A stretch of DNA of 13,025 bases from Hyphomicrobiales bacterium (GTDB taxonomy: Bacteria > Pseudomonadota > Alphaproteobacteria > Rhizobiales > Beijerinckiaceae), in the NCBI GenBank assembly GCA_015655535.1, contig JAATEW010000385.1, positions 1 through 13,025 on the forward strand, in the 5' to 3' direction. Numbering within the stretch: position 1 is the first letter of the stretch; each line of letters begins with the position of its first letter. Shown piece after piece: positions 5,397-12,710 of the stretch. The position numbers and the translations under genes were made by a program. The notes under the pieces were generated by a model, which searched no databases, had not been told where the DNA came from, and saw only the letters and a list, made by a program, of their open reading frames with translations.

Positions 5397-5406
5397 CCGC
5401 TATAAT
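5397..5406 (+). promoter_or_regulatory. Candidate -10 region for the gene at 5488
   Basis: CCGCTATAAT with a perfect TATAAT at 5401-5406, 81 nt before the start codon at 5488. The sequence 17 nt upstream (TCTCGG) is a poor -35. The rest of 5221-5487, between divergent genes, shows no other clear structure. Confidence 0.28.
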
Positions 5407-5487
5407 TCCTACGCTCGAACCTCAGCAAGGGCGAGCTTTGGCCGATTGCAGGGTCTCTTACTTTTAAGATCGAAGTTGGGGGAAATA

Positions 5488-5661
5488 ATGGATCCGACCG
5501 GTACGCACAGAATCAAAAATCCTGAACCGAAAGAGGACGGTGTGTGGGTCACGGATGGCACCACTGGCCAAGAGATTACCGAGGATGCCTATCTTTCAAA
5601 TGGCTATAAACCCAAGCTTGAAAGCCTGCCTTGGGGTGCGGCCACGCCCGAGGGCAAATAA
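5488..5661 (+). CDS. Hypothetical 57-aa protein
   Basis: A short acidic, hydrophilic protein (MDPTGTHRIKNPEPKEDGVW... ending WGAATPEGK) with no signal peptide or membrane segment. The open frame reaches back to 5251, but a good GGGGGA ribosome binding site at 5479-5483 sits just before the ATG at 5488, and the sequence becomes protein-like only there (DGVWVTDGTTGQEITEDAYL). I do not recognise the family. It lies between the two duplicated genes, on the opposite strand, and ends 125 nt before the stop of paralogue B with a hairpin between them. Confidence 0.55.
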   Translation: MDPTGTHRIKNPEPKEDGVWVTDGTTGQEITEDAYLSNGYKPKLESLPWGAATPEGK

Positions 5662-5739
5662 TGCCCCGCTAACCTCAGGGCAATATTATCTCCTAGCTTC
5701 CGTCGCGGCCACGTGAGGTGGGCTCGACGTTCTGCATGA

Positions 5740-5769
5740 AAGCGGCGGCTTTTGTTTCAGCCGCCGCTT
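5740..5769. terminator. Hairpin between convergent small genes
   Basis: A perfect 11-bp stem, AAGCGGCGGCT (5740-5750) with AGCCGCCGCTT (5759-5769), loop of 8 nt. It lies 17 nt past the stop of paralogue B (minus strand) and 78 nt past the stop of the plus-strand gene at 5661. Neither side has a long T-tract; on the minus strand the stem is followed by a short TT-C run. A bidirectional terminator is the simplest reading. Copy A of the duplicated segment lacks this hairpin. Confidence 0.5.
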
Positions 5770-6155
5770 GGCTTTTGCAGGCCGGTCTAGGGCGGTCCGA
5801 GGTCGGGCGCGGGCTTCTTCGGAGCCTCTGCCGGCGTGGCTCCGGCCGTACCATGTTTGATTCCCGCGACCGACGGTTCCGGCGCCGCCGTCGTGGCAGA
5901 GTCCCAATCGCACGGAACCTCTCCAACAACCGCGTGGGCGAAAGTATTAAGCATCGGTATCGAGCCCGCGTTTGTGTTTTGGTACCATCCGGCTTCGCCT
6001 TTGGCATAAGAACTATTGCGAGCCTTATAAATCACGCGCTTTTCAGCCGTGATTTCGATAACGCTGCGAACTTCGTTTCTTGCTGTGCGATAGCAAGTAC
6101 CCACCGTGATTTGGTTTGGATGCATGGTCTCCTCCGATGGCGTGATGCGGATTTG
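5766..6155. repeat. Duplicated segment, copy B
   Basis: Partner of 4855-5254, in the same orientation, about 900 bp away. It contains the gene 5787-6125 and matching short flanks on both sides. The segment between the copies (about 5255-5765), including the gene at 5488, is not duplicated. Confidence 0.7.
5787..6125 (-). CDS. Small protein of unknown family, paralogue B
   Basis: A 112-aa protein, closely related to the one at 4876-5220 and with the same layout: an N-terminal domain (MHPNQITVGTCYRTARNEVR... to EVPCDWDSATT) followed by an Ala/Pro-rich linker and the terminal PDLGPP. Differences in the first 80 residues are mostly conservative, such as S/T, D/E and I/V, which suggests both copies are under purifying selection. 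GGAGGAG ends 3 nt before the ATG at 6125, a strong ribosome binding site. The frame continues upstream to 6191 but without matching sequence, so 6125 is the start. It is divergent from the SOS operon and shares the intergenic region 6126-6391 with it. Function unknown. Confidence 0.8.
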   Translation of the reverse strand: MHPNQITVGTCYRTARNEVRSVIEITAEKRVIYKARNSSYAKGEAGWYQNTNAGSIPMLNTFAHAVVGEVPCDWDSATTAAPEPSVAGIKHGTAGATPAEAPKKPAPDLGPP

Positions 6156-6320
6156 ACCGCGGCATCCGGGGTTGAGCAATTTTTCTGCCACCCCGGCGAT
6201 CCCGGACGATCAAGCAGCCTTGTAGCATCGCTCCGGGTGGCTTGAAACAAATCAAACCCGAAGGCCCAAAGGGGACTCCGGTCGGTCATTCAAACTGAGC
6301 TGCACGCTTCAGCATTCCGC

Positions 6321-6352
6321 TTGACTCAGGTCCTGAAGCGAGGAATCTATAA
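6321..6352 (+). promoter_or_regulatory. Candidate promoter of imuA-imuB-dnaE2
   Basis: TTGACT at 6321-6326 is a good -35. A -10-like AATCTA (6344-6349) follows at 17 nt, within AATCTATAAG. The predicted transcription start is then around 6355-6358, inside the LexA box, the arrangement expected of an SOS-repressed promoter. Confidence 0.55.
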
Positions 6353-6367
6353 GAACAAATGGAGAAC
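6353..6367 (+). promoter_or_regulatory. LexA (SOS) box, alphaproteobacterial type
   Basis: GAAC-N7-GAAC with exact spacing (GAAC 6353-6356, AAATGGA, GAAC 6364-6367); on the other strand it reads GTTC-N7-GTTC. This direct repeat is the established LexA operator of alphaproteobacteria, and imuA-imuB-dnaE2 is a known SOS operon in Caulobacter and relatives. It overlaps the predicted -10/start region, so LexA binding would block initiation. It also covers the ATG at 6359, which argues against that ATG as the imuA start. Confidence 0.88.
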
Positions 6368-6391
6368 TATCCCTCAGCGGAGACCAGACCG

Positions 6392-7366
6392 ATGCCTGTC
6401 GGCCCTTCGGAACGGGTGGATTTTTTGCGCGCGAAAATCGCCGCTCTGGAGGCGGTTGGCGGCGCGAGCGCGCCTGGCGGAAGCTGGAACGCCGGCAGCC
6501 GCCGGGCGCCGCGGGTGGCTTTGGGCGATGCGCAAGAGCCGTGCAGCCTCGATCGCGCCTTGCAGGGCGGGCTTGAAGGCGGCGCCTTGCATGAGGTCGT
6601 CGCGGCTCGTCCGGCCGCCCGCACGGCGGCCTCCGGTTTTGCCTTTGCCTTGGCTGCGCGTTTTGCCGGGGCTTCGACAAAGGCCCGCGCGGCCATCATC
6701 TGGATCGTCGAGGCCAAGGCCGCGCGCGAGACGGGCGCACTTTATGGGCCGGGGCTGACGCTTTTGGGCATAGATCCCGGCCGCCTCGTGCTGGTCGCGA
6801 CGCGCGATGCGCAAGAAAGCCTCTGGGCCATGGAGGAGGCTTTGAAATGCCGCTCGCCCGCCGCGGTGATCGGCGAGATCTGGGGCCTTGCCAAAATCTA
6901 TGATCTCGCGGCCTCGCGGCGGCTGCTTCTGGCGGCGCGCAAAAGCGCCACGCCGGGTCTGCTCGTCGCGGCGGGTCTCGCAGGCGAAGCCGAGCATCTC
7001 TCAAGCGGCGCGGGGACGCGCTTTGAAATCGGCACAAGCGCCAGCCCGCGCCTGCCTTCGGCTGGCGGCCGCCAGCCAATGCCTGGCAAGACCGTCTGGG
7101 CCGTGCGGCTCGTCAAAGCCCGCGCCGGCCCGCAGGGCATCGGCTTTGATCGAGACAAGGTCCATCCGCTTACATGGGACCCCGAGAAGGCTTGTTTCCG
7201 CGATGCGTTATCTTTCGCTGTTCCTTCCCTATCTGGCGACAGACCGGCTCGTGCGGCTGGGCGTTTTTCCGCGCGAGGGGAATGCACCTTGCACGACCTT
7301 CACGAAGGTCAAATCGGCGCTGCGCCTCGTCGCGTCCGATCCTTGCGCGCTGTCACTCGGACTTGA
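6392..7366 (+). CDS. imuA: ImuA, RecA-like SOS mutagenesis accessory protein
   Basis: ImuA is the RecA/SulA-like partner of ImuB and DnaE2 in damage-induced mutagenesis; it helps assemble the mutasome at the stalled replication fork. Family features seen are GGLEGGALHEVVAARPAARTAASGFAFALAARFAG (start of the RecA-like core), AIIWIVEAKAARETGALYGPGLTLLGIDPGRLVLVATRDAQESLWAMEEAL, and the closing strand VWAVRLVKARAGPQGIGF-RDKVHPLTWDPEK. The ATG at 6392 (324 aa) is chosen because GGAG at 6379-6382 lies 9 nt upstream and because the ATG at 6359 is inside the LexA box. The frame runs 164 nt into imuB; its last 40 or so residues, rich in Arg, Ala and Gly, are read from imuB codons in another frame and are probably unconserved. 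Confidence 0.9.
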   Translation: MPVGPSERVDFLRAKIAALEAVGGASAPGGSWNAGSRRAPRVALGDAQEPCSLDRALQGGLEGGALHEVVAARPAARTAASGFAFALAARFAGASTKARAAIIWIVEAKAARETGALYGPGLTLLGIDPGRLVLVATRDAQESLWAMEEALKCRSPAAVIGEIWGLAKIYDLAASRRLLLAARKSATPGLLVAAGLAGEAEHLSSGAGTRFEIGTSASPRLPSAGGRQPMPGKTVWAVRLVKARAGPQGIGFDRDKVHPLTWDPEKACFRDALSFAVPSLSGDRPARAAGRFSARGECTLHDLHEGQIGAAPRRVRSLRAVTRT

Positions 7367-8759
7367 GTCGGGTCTCGCGCTTGCCGATGCGCGGGCAAGG
7401 CATCCTTCGCTCCTGGCCGTCGAGGCCGATGCCGAAGCCGAGGCCAAATGTCTCGCCGATATTCTCGATTGGTGCCGGCGCTTCACGCCGCTTGCGGCGC
7501 TCGATGCGCCGGATGGCGTGATGCTCGACGTGACGGGCGCCGTGCATCTCTTCGGCGGCGAAGAAAACCTCCTCGCCGAGATCGAGACGCGGCTTCACGC
7601 GCAAGGTTTTACGGCCTGCGCCGCACTGGCTTCGACGCCGGAGGCGGCCTGGGCGCTCGCGCGCTATGGAGACCGGCGGCTTCTGCCGGATGGTCTCGAT
7701 GAAAAGCGTCTGATCCGCTTGCTCGGACCTTTGCCGCTCGCCGCCTTGCGGCTTGAAGTGGATCTCATCGCCGGCCTTGCCCGTGCCGGTCTGCGCCGCC
7801 TCAGCGATATCATCATGCGGCCGCGCGCGCCCAGCGCGGCGCGCTTCGGCACGCATCTCTTTGCGCGGCTCGATGCGCTTTTGGGCCGCGCGAAAAGCGC
7901 CATATCGCCTCGCTTCGAGGCGTCCCCCTATCTGACTGAGCGGCGCTTTGCCGAAGGCATTATCGCCCAGCCCGACATCGAAGCGACGCTGCTCTCGCTC
8001 GCGCATGATCTCTGCGCTCTGCTCACCCGGCATGGCGAAGGCGCGCGCCATATCGAAGCGAGCTTCTTTCGCGTCGACGGCGTGGTGAAACATCTGGATG
8101 TGCGCACAAGCCGGGCCTTGCGCGATCCGATTGCCATGGCGCGGCTCTTTCGCGAGCGGATCGAGGCCTTGGGCGAAGAGGGCTTGGAGGCGGATTATGG
8201 TTTCGATGTCATCCGCCTCGCAGCGCTTGCCGTCGAGCGCAAGGCCGAGGATCAAGTCAGCCTTGACGATCATCTCAATGCCGAAAGCGATCTCGCCGAT
8301 CTGATCGATAGATTGGGGGCGCGGCTTGGCCTGCGGCGCGTGACGCGCCTCGCTTTGCAGGATCGGCACGATCCGGATTTCGCGGTGATCTCCGTGCCGG
8401 CCGCGTCCAGACTGCGGCTGCCCAAAAGCCCGGGGCGGGAGGTTGCGGCCGAGGCCGAAAGGCTGGCGCTGCCGTCGCGGCCCTTGCGCCTGCTGCTGCA
8501 TCCGGAACTGATCGAAGCCATTGCTTCCGTGCCGGACGGGCCGCCTTTGCGGTTTCGCTGGCGCCGAGTTCTGCATGAGGTCGCAGCGGTCGAAGGGCCG
8601 GAGCGCATCGCGCCGGACTGGTGGAAGGATAGCCAAAACTTCACCCGCGATTATTTCCGCGCCGAGGATCGTGCGGGCCAAGCCTTCTGGCTCTATCGCG
8701 ACGGGCTTTATCGCGAGACGGCCGAGCCGCGCTGGTTCATGCATGGACTTTTCGCGTGA
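7203..8759 (+). CDS. imuB: ImuB, catalytically inactive Y-family polymerase
   Basis: A 518-aa scaffold of the mutasome that links DnaE2 and ImuA to the beta sliding clamp. It has the Y-family polymerase layout but lacks the acidic triad: the first motif reads LSLFLPYLATDRL in place of the active D-x-DAFYA type, and the SIDE position reads PDGVMLDVTGAVHLFGGE (103-120). Little finger and linker follow. A candidate clamp-binding peptide is QVSLDD at about 351-356, before LADLIDRLGARLGLRRV. The C-terminal ImuA/DnaE2-interaction part has GPERIAPDWW (about 465), TRDYFRAEDRAGQAFWLYRDGLYRE and PRWFMHGLFA, all typical. The ATG at 7203 lies inside imuA, with GAGAAGG about 11 nt upstream; the frame is open further upstream, but the family start is MRYLSLFLP. 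Its stop overlaps the dnaE2 start. Confidence 0.93.
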   Translation: MRYLSLFLPYLATDRLVRLGVFPREGNAPCTTFTKVKSALRLVASDPCALSLGLESGLALADARARHPSLLAVEADAEAEAKCLADILDWCRRFTPLAALDAPDGVMLDVTGAVHLFGGEENLLAEIETRLHAQGFTACAALASTPEAAWALARYGDRRLLPDGLDEKRLIRLLGPLPLAALRLEVDLIAGLARAGLRRLSDIIMRPRAPSAARFGTHLFARLDALLGRAKSAISPRFEASPYLTERRFAEGIIAQPDIEATLLSLAHDLCALLTRHGEGARHIEASFFRVDGVVKHLDVRTSRALRDPIAMARLFRERIEALGEEGLEADYGFDVIRLAALAVERKAEDQVSLDDHLNAESDLADLIDRLGARLGLRRVTRLALQDRHDPDFAVISVPAASRLRLPKSPGREVAAEAERLALPSRPLRLLLHPELIEAIASVPDGPPLRFRWRRVLHEVAAVEGPERIAPDWWKDSQNFTRDYFRAEDRAGQAFWLYRDGLYRETAEPRWFMHGLFA

Positions 8760-11700
8760 TCAAATATGCGGCCACCGGTTATGCGGAATGCGCCGTCACG
8801 ACGAATTTCTCCTTTTTGCGCGGCGGCTCGCATCCGGAAGAATTGGTCGAGCAGGCGCTTGAGCTAGGGCTTAAAGGCCTTGGCATCGCCGACCGCAATT
8901 CGCTCGCGGGCGTCGTGCGCGCGCATGTCTTCCTGCGCGAGAACCATGTCAAACCTGAAAAGTTCAAGCTCGCGATCGGCACGCGTCTCGTCTTTTGCGA
9001 CGGCACGCCGGATATTCTGGCCTATCCGAAAAACCGTGCGGCCTATGGCCGTCTCACGCGGCTTCTAACGCGCGGCAATCTGCGCGCCGAAAAAGGCGGC
9101 TGTCTTTTGCGGCTCGAAGATCTTTTGGACCAGGCCTTCGATTTTCAGCTCGCCGTCATGCCGAAGAGCACTTTCACGGATGACGACGGCACGCAGACGG
9201 AGCGGCATTACGATGATTTCGGCCTGCCGCGAGATCAGACGGGCGCTTCTTATGCGCTCGAGCTGCGGCCGCTCCAGACCTTGTTGCCACTCCTACGCGG
9301 CGCCTGCGGCGGGCCCGTCTGGCTCACCGCCGCCATGACTTATGGGACTTCGATGCGCGGCGATCTGGCCTGGCGCAAGAGGCTCGCTTTCGATGTTCAT
9401 GCGCCGCTTATTGCCGTGAACGACGTTCTGATGCATGTGCCAGAGGCGCGCCCCCTACAGGATGTGCTGACGGCGATCCGGCTCGGCGTGAGCCTCGATG
9501 ACGCTGGCCGCAAGCTTGAGGCCAATGCCGAACGCCATTTGAAAGACGCTGCCGAAATGGCGCGCCTCTTCAGCGAGGCGCCGGAGGCAGTCGCGGAGAG
9601 CTTGCATTTTCTGGACGGGCTTTCCTTCTCGCTCGACGAGTTACGCGGCGACTATCCGGAAGAATTGCGCGAAGGCTTTGCGACGCCGCAAGAGGCTCTG
9701 CGCGCTTTTACTTATGAAGGCGCGTCGAAGCGCTTCAAAGGCGATATACCGGACAAAGTAAAAGAGGCGATCGAACATGAGCTCGCGCTCGTCGCCAAAC
9801 TCGATTATGCTGCCTATTTCCTCACCGTGCATGACATCATGCGCTTTGCGCGAACGAAGGACATTCTCTGTCAGGGGCGCGGTTCCGCCGCCAATTCGAC
9901 GCTCTGCTTCTGCCTTGGAATCACCGATGTCGATCCGATGCGCCATCAGCTTCTCTTCGAACGGTTCATTTCCGAGGAGCGTCAAGAGCCGCCCGACATA
10001 GACGTCGATTTCGAGCACGAGCGCCGCGAAGAGGTGATGCAATATATTTACGACCATTATGGCCGGGCGCGGGCGGCGCTGACGGCGACGGTCGTCACCT
10101 ATCGTACGCGCTCCGCCGTGCGCGAGGTCGGCAAGGTCTTCGGCTTTTCGGATGATGTGCTCGCGGCTCTGTCCGGCGCCGTCTGGGGCAGTTCATCGGT
10201 CGCGATCGACGATAAGGAGGCCCGCCGCGCCGGGCTCGACCCCACCGAGGCGCGATTGAAAAAGGCCCTCGCGCTCGCCACCGAGCTCACCGGCTTTCCC
10301 CGTCATCTGTCGCAGCATACGGGCGGCTTCGTCATTACCCGCACGCGGCTCGACGAAGTGATGCCGCTCGCCCATGCGACGATGGAAGGGCGCACCACCG
10401 TCCTATGGGACAAGGACGATCTCGATGCGCTAGGCATTCTCAAGGTCGATATTCTGGCGCTCGGCATGCTCACCTGCCTCGGCCGTGGCTTCGATCTTCT
10501 CGAGGCGCATTATGGCGTGGAACATGGTCTGGCCGACGTGCCGGCAGAAGAAAAGCCCGTTTACGATATGATTTCCCGCGCCGATACGATCGGCGTCTTC
10601 CAGATCGAAAGCCGCGCGCAAATGTCGATGTTGCCGCGCCTGAAGCCCAAGATATTTTACGATCTCGTCATCGAAGTGGCGATCGTGAGGCCGGGCCCCA
10701 TTCAGGGCGACATGGTGCATCCCTATCTGCGCCGCAGGCAGGGGCTGGAGCCTGAGAGCTATCCTTCGGATGAACTGAGAGAAGTGCTGAAGCGGACCCT
10801 CGGCGTGCCGCTCTTTCAGGAACAGGCGATGAAGATCGCGATCGTCGCGGCAGGTTTCACACCGGGCGAGGCTGACCGGCTGCGCCGCGCCATGGCGACC
10901 TTCAAACGCGTCGGCACGATCTCCACCTTCTTCAATAAAATGGTCGATGGCATGGTGGCGAATGGCTACAAGCGCGATTTCGCCGAACGCTGCTTCAAGC
11001 AGATCGAGGGCTTCGGCACCTATGGCTTTCCGGAAAGCCATGCGGCCTCATTCGCGCTGCTCGTCTATGTCTCGGCCTGGATGAAATGCCGCTATCCGGA
11101 TGTTTTCTGCTGCGCGCTTTTGAATGCGCAGCCCATGGGCTTTTATGCGCCGGGGCAGATCGTGCGCGACGCCAGAGAACATGGCGTCATCATCGAAGAG
11201 GTGGATATTAATTTTTCAGAATGGAACAGCATCCTCGTTAAAAATGAATCTCAAGGGGGCCTGCATCCACGCCATGAGGAGATGCGCGGCGAGATCCGGT
11301 CCACCCATTGCGTCCGCCTGGGTTTTCGGCAGGCTAAGGGGTTGAACAAAGATGATATAGATGCGCTCGTCGCGCATCGCGGCGCCGGCTATGATTCGAT
11401 CCGCGATCTCTGGCTGCGCACCGGCCTGCCGCAAGGCGTGCTGGAGCGTCTGGCGGAGGCCGATGCCTTCCGCTCGCTCGGTCTCGATAGGCGCGAGGCG
11501 CTCTGGGTGGTGAAGGGCCTCAATCGCGCCGGCGACAAGGACGATCTGCCGCTGTTGAAGAGCCTCACATTCAAGGCGCGCGAGCCGGACGCGCATCTGC
11601 CGCCCATGTTGATCGGCGAACATGTCGTCGAAGATTATCGTACGCTCTCTCTATCCTTGAAAGCTCATCCCGTGTCTTTCGTGCGGGGTTTGCTCATGGC

Positions 11701-12214
11701 CCGGAAGATTTTGCGCACCGAAGAGCTCGGCCGGATCGAGAATGGCCGGCGCGTGACGGTCGCGGGGCTCGTGCTCGTGCGCCAGCGGCCGGGTTCGGCC
11801 AAAGGAGTCATCTTTTTGACGCTGGAAGACGAGACCGGCATCGCCAATGCGATCATCTGGCCGAAAGTGTTCGAGGCTTTGCGGCCGATCGTGATGGGCG
11901 CGCGCTTCATCGCGGTGACGGGACGCGTGCAAAGCGAATCCGGCGTCATCCATGTCGTCGCTGAGCGTGCCGAGGATTTGACGCCGCTGCTGGGAGTCCT
12001 GTCGCGGCAAGGCCAGGAACAGGGCCATGAGAGCGAGCCCGCCTTTGCGCATCCGGCCTGCAAGGTGATCGGTAGGTCATCAAAGTCTGAGCAGAAAAAC
12101 CAGGATGAGCCGATGGCCCAGACTCTCTTGTTTCCGGCTGAGGCTGCCGTCGCCAAGGATAAGGCTTCCGTCGCGCTCAGGCGCGTTCTGCCGAAGGGCC
12201 GCAATTTTCAGTGA
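8756..12214 (+). CDS. dnaE2: DnaE2, error-prone DNA polymerase III alpha-type subunit
   Basis: A 1152-aa C-family polymerase that performs mutagenic translesion synthesis with ImuA and ImuB. Domains in order: PHP (about 1-215, YAECAVTTNFSFLRGGSHPEELV, GIADRNSLAGVVRAH); palm/catalytic core with GRGSAANS, PDIDVDF (413-419) and KVDILALG (D565), which supply the three catalytic aspartates; fingers with IVRPGPIQGDMVHPYLRRR and GTYGFPESHAASFALLVY; helix-hairpin-helix (about 855-920, RQAKGLNKDDIDALVAHRG); OB fold (about 998-1075, RVTVAGLVLVRQRPGSAKG); and the conserved terminus RRVLPKGRNFQ. It starts with GTG at 8756, overlapping the imuB stop (GTGA), so translation is coupled. The first PHP metal motif lacks histidines. 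Length and C-terminus match complete family members. Confidence 0.97.
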   Translation: MIKYAATGYAECAVTTNFSFLRGGSHPEELVEQALELGLKGLGIADRNSLAGVVRAHVFLRENHVKPEKFKLAIGTRLVFCDGTPDILAYPKNRAAYGRLTRLLTRGNLRAEKGGCLLRLEDLLDQAFDFQLAVMPKSTFTDDDGTQTERHYDDFGLPRDQTGASYALELRPLQTLLPLLRGACGGPVWLTAAMTYGTSMRGDLAWRKRLAFDVHAPLIAVNDVLMHVPEARPLQDVLTAIRLGVSLDDAGRKLEANAERHLKDAAEMARLFSEAPEAVAESLHFLDGLSFSLDELRGDYPEELREGFATPQEALRAFTYEGASKRFKGDIPDKVKEAIEHELALVAKLDYAAYFLTVHDIMRFARTKDILCQGRGSAANSTLCFCLGITDVDPMRHQLLFERFISEERQEPPDIDVDFEHERREEVMQYIYDHYGRARAALTATVVTYRTRSAVREVGKVFGFSDDVLAALSGAVWGSSSVAIDDKEARRAGLDPTEARLKKALALATELTGFPRHLSQHTGGFVITRTRLDEVMPLAHATMEGRTTVLWDKDDLDALGILKVDILALGMLTCLGRGFDLLEAHYGVEHGLADVPAEEKPVYDMISRADTIGVFQIESRAQMSMLPRLKPKIFYDLVIEVAIVRPGPIQGDMVHPYLRRRQGLEPESYPSDELREVLKRTLGVPLFQEQAMKIAIVAAGFTPGEADRLRRAMATFKRVGTISTFFNKMVDGMVANGYKRDFAERCFKQIEGFGTYGFPESHAASFALLVYVSAWMKCRYPDVFCCALLNAQPMGFYAPGQIVRDAREHGVIIEEVDINFSEWNSILVKNESQGGLHPRHEEMRGEIRSTHCVRLGFRQAKGLNKDDIDALVAHRGAGYDSIRDLWLRTGLPQGVLERLAEADAFRSLGLDRREALWVVKGLNRAGDKDDLPLLKSLTFKAREPDAHLPPMLIGEHVVEDYRTLSLSLKAHPVSFVRGLLMARKILRTEELGRIENGRRVTVAGLVLVRQRPGSAKGVIFLTLEDETGIANAIIWPKVFEALRPIVMGARFIAVTGRVQSESGVIHVVAERAEDLTPLLGVLSRQGQEQGHESEPAFAHPACKVIGRSSKSEQKNQDEPMAQTLLFPAEAAVAKDKASVALRRVLPKGRNFQ

Positions 12215-12237
12215 ATGGTAAGACTATCGAGCTGTTG

Positions 12238-12343
12238 CCCTCGTCCTTCGAGACACGCGCTTCGCGCGTTCCTCAGGATGAGGGCAACTCCCGAGCCCCT
12301 TACCCTGAGGAGGTCACGTAACGACGATCTCGAAGGGCGAGGG
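12238..12343. repeat. Nested inverted repeat downstream of dnaE2
   Basis: About 106 bp. The outer arms CCCTCGTCCTTCGAGA (12238-12253) and TCTCGAAGGGCGAGGG (12328-12343) pair with one mismatch. Inside, ACGCG-CTTCG-CGCGT (12255-12269) is a small hairpin, and CCTCAGGATGAGGG (12271-12284) partly pairs with the region around CCCTGAGG (12303-12310). It begins 24 nt after the dnaE2 stop. I recall similar 'CCTTCGAGACGCGC...CCTCAGGATGAGGG' elements repeated in many Hyphomicrobiales genomes. It may act as terminator for the SOS operon. The following 12344-12389 is AT-rich with no other feature. Confidence 0.72.
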
Positions 12344-12389
12344 CGATAAAACACACATAATAATAAAGCGCACATAATGACTGAATTTT

Positions 12390-12635
12390 TCATTTCACGA
12401 TCCAAGCCGTGCGTTTCTCACCGGGCTTCGTATAAAGCCGGGCCGCGCGAATTTTGCCCGTAAAATCGACAATCTCGAAACAGTCTGCCGCGTCCCAGAC
12501 ATCGCCAAGCACAGTCTCGTCGGCAATATCCTGTGCGGCTTGAAGATTTGGAACCTCGAAGGGCCAGCGATCGACGATGCGTCGCGCCATGTCACGTTCG
12601 CTGCTGCGGACGGCGCGAATGATGAAGACAGGCAT
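12390..12635 (-). CDS. Hypothetical 81-aa protein
   Basis: A small soluble protein of unknown family (MPVFIIRAVRSSERDMARRIVDRWPFEVPNL... ending TKPGEKRTAWIVK). It looks like an alpha/beta domain: a short strand PVFIIRAV, a helix DMARRIVDRW, a helix NLQAAQDIADETVL, then strands DCFEIVDF and KIRAARLYT. There is no signal peptide or membrane segment. Two ATGs are adjacent (12638 and 12635); GGAGG lies 3 nt and 6 nt upstream of them respectively, so 12635 is preferred. It follows the EAL-domain gene on the same strand after a palindromic repeat, which may separate the two transcripts. Confidence 0.66.
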   Translation of the reverse strand: MPVFIIRAVRSSERDMARRIVDRWPFEVPNLQAAQDIADETVLGDVWDAADCFEIVDFTGKIRAARLYTKPGEKRTAWIVK

Positions 12636-12667
12636 CATCGGCCTCCGCCGTCACCCTGTTTTTTCAC

Positions 12668-12710
12668 GCATGAGCTTATCCGAAAAGTCTGCAACTTTTC
12701 GGGATCATGC
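12668..12710. repeat. Palindromic intergenic repeat, copy 2
   Basis: A 43-bp REP-like palindrome: GCATGA (12668-12673) with GATCATGC (12703-12710), and CCGAAAAGT with ACTTTTCGG around CTGCA. It shares the core AAAAGTCTGCAACTTTT with the copy at 2343-2386, while the variable positions next to the core have changed in a compensating way (CCAAAAAGT/ACTTTTTGG versus CCGAAAAGT/ACTTTTCGG). It overlaps the last codons of the EAL gene and supplies its TGA stop (12705-12707). Confidence 0.82.

Noticed and set aside
7353..8744. Long minus-strand open frame (463 codons) antisense to imuB
   Set aside because: It mirrors the codons of a confidently identified ImuB in high-GC DNA; its translation shows no domain and has the Arg/Gln/Glu-rich look of an antisense shadow.
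10430..11041. Minus-strand open frame (203 codons) antisense to dnaE2
   Set aside because: It lies fully inside the conserved polymerase core and has no ribosome binding site or recognisable motif.
11205..11315. AT-richer patch in dnaE2 (about residues 817-853) suspected as an insertion
   Set aside because: The encoded HPRHEEMRGEIRSTHCVRLGFRQ matches my memory of normal DnaE2 sequence in this order, so it is probably part of the usual protein.
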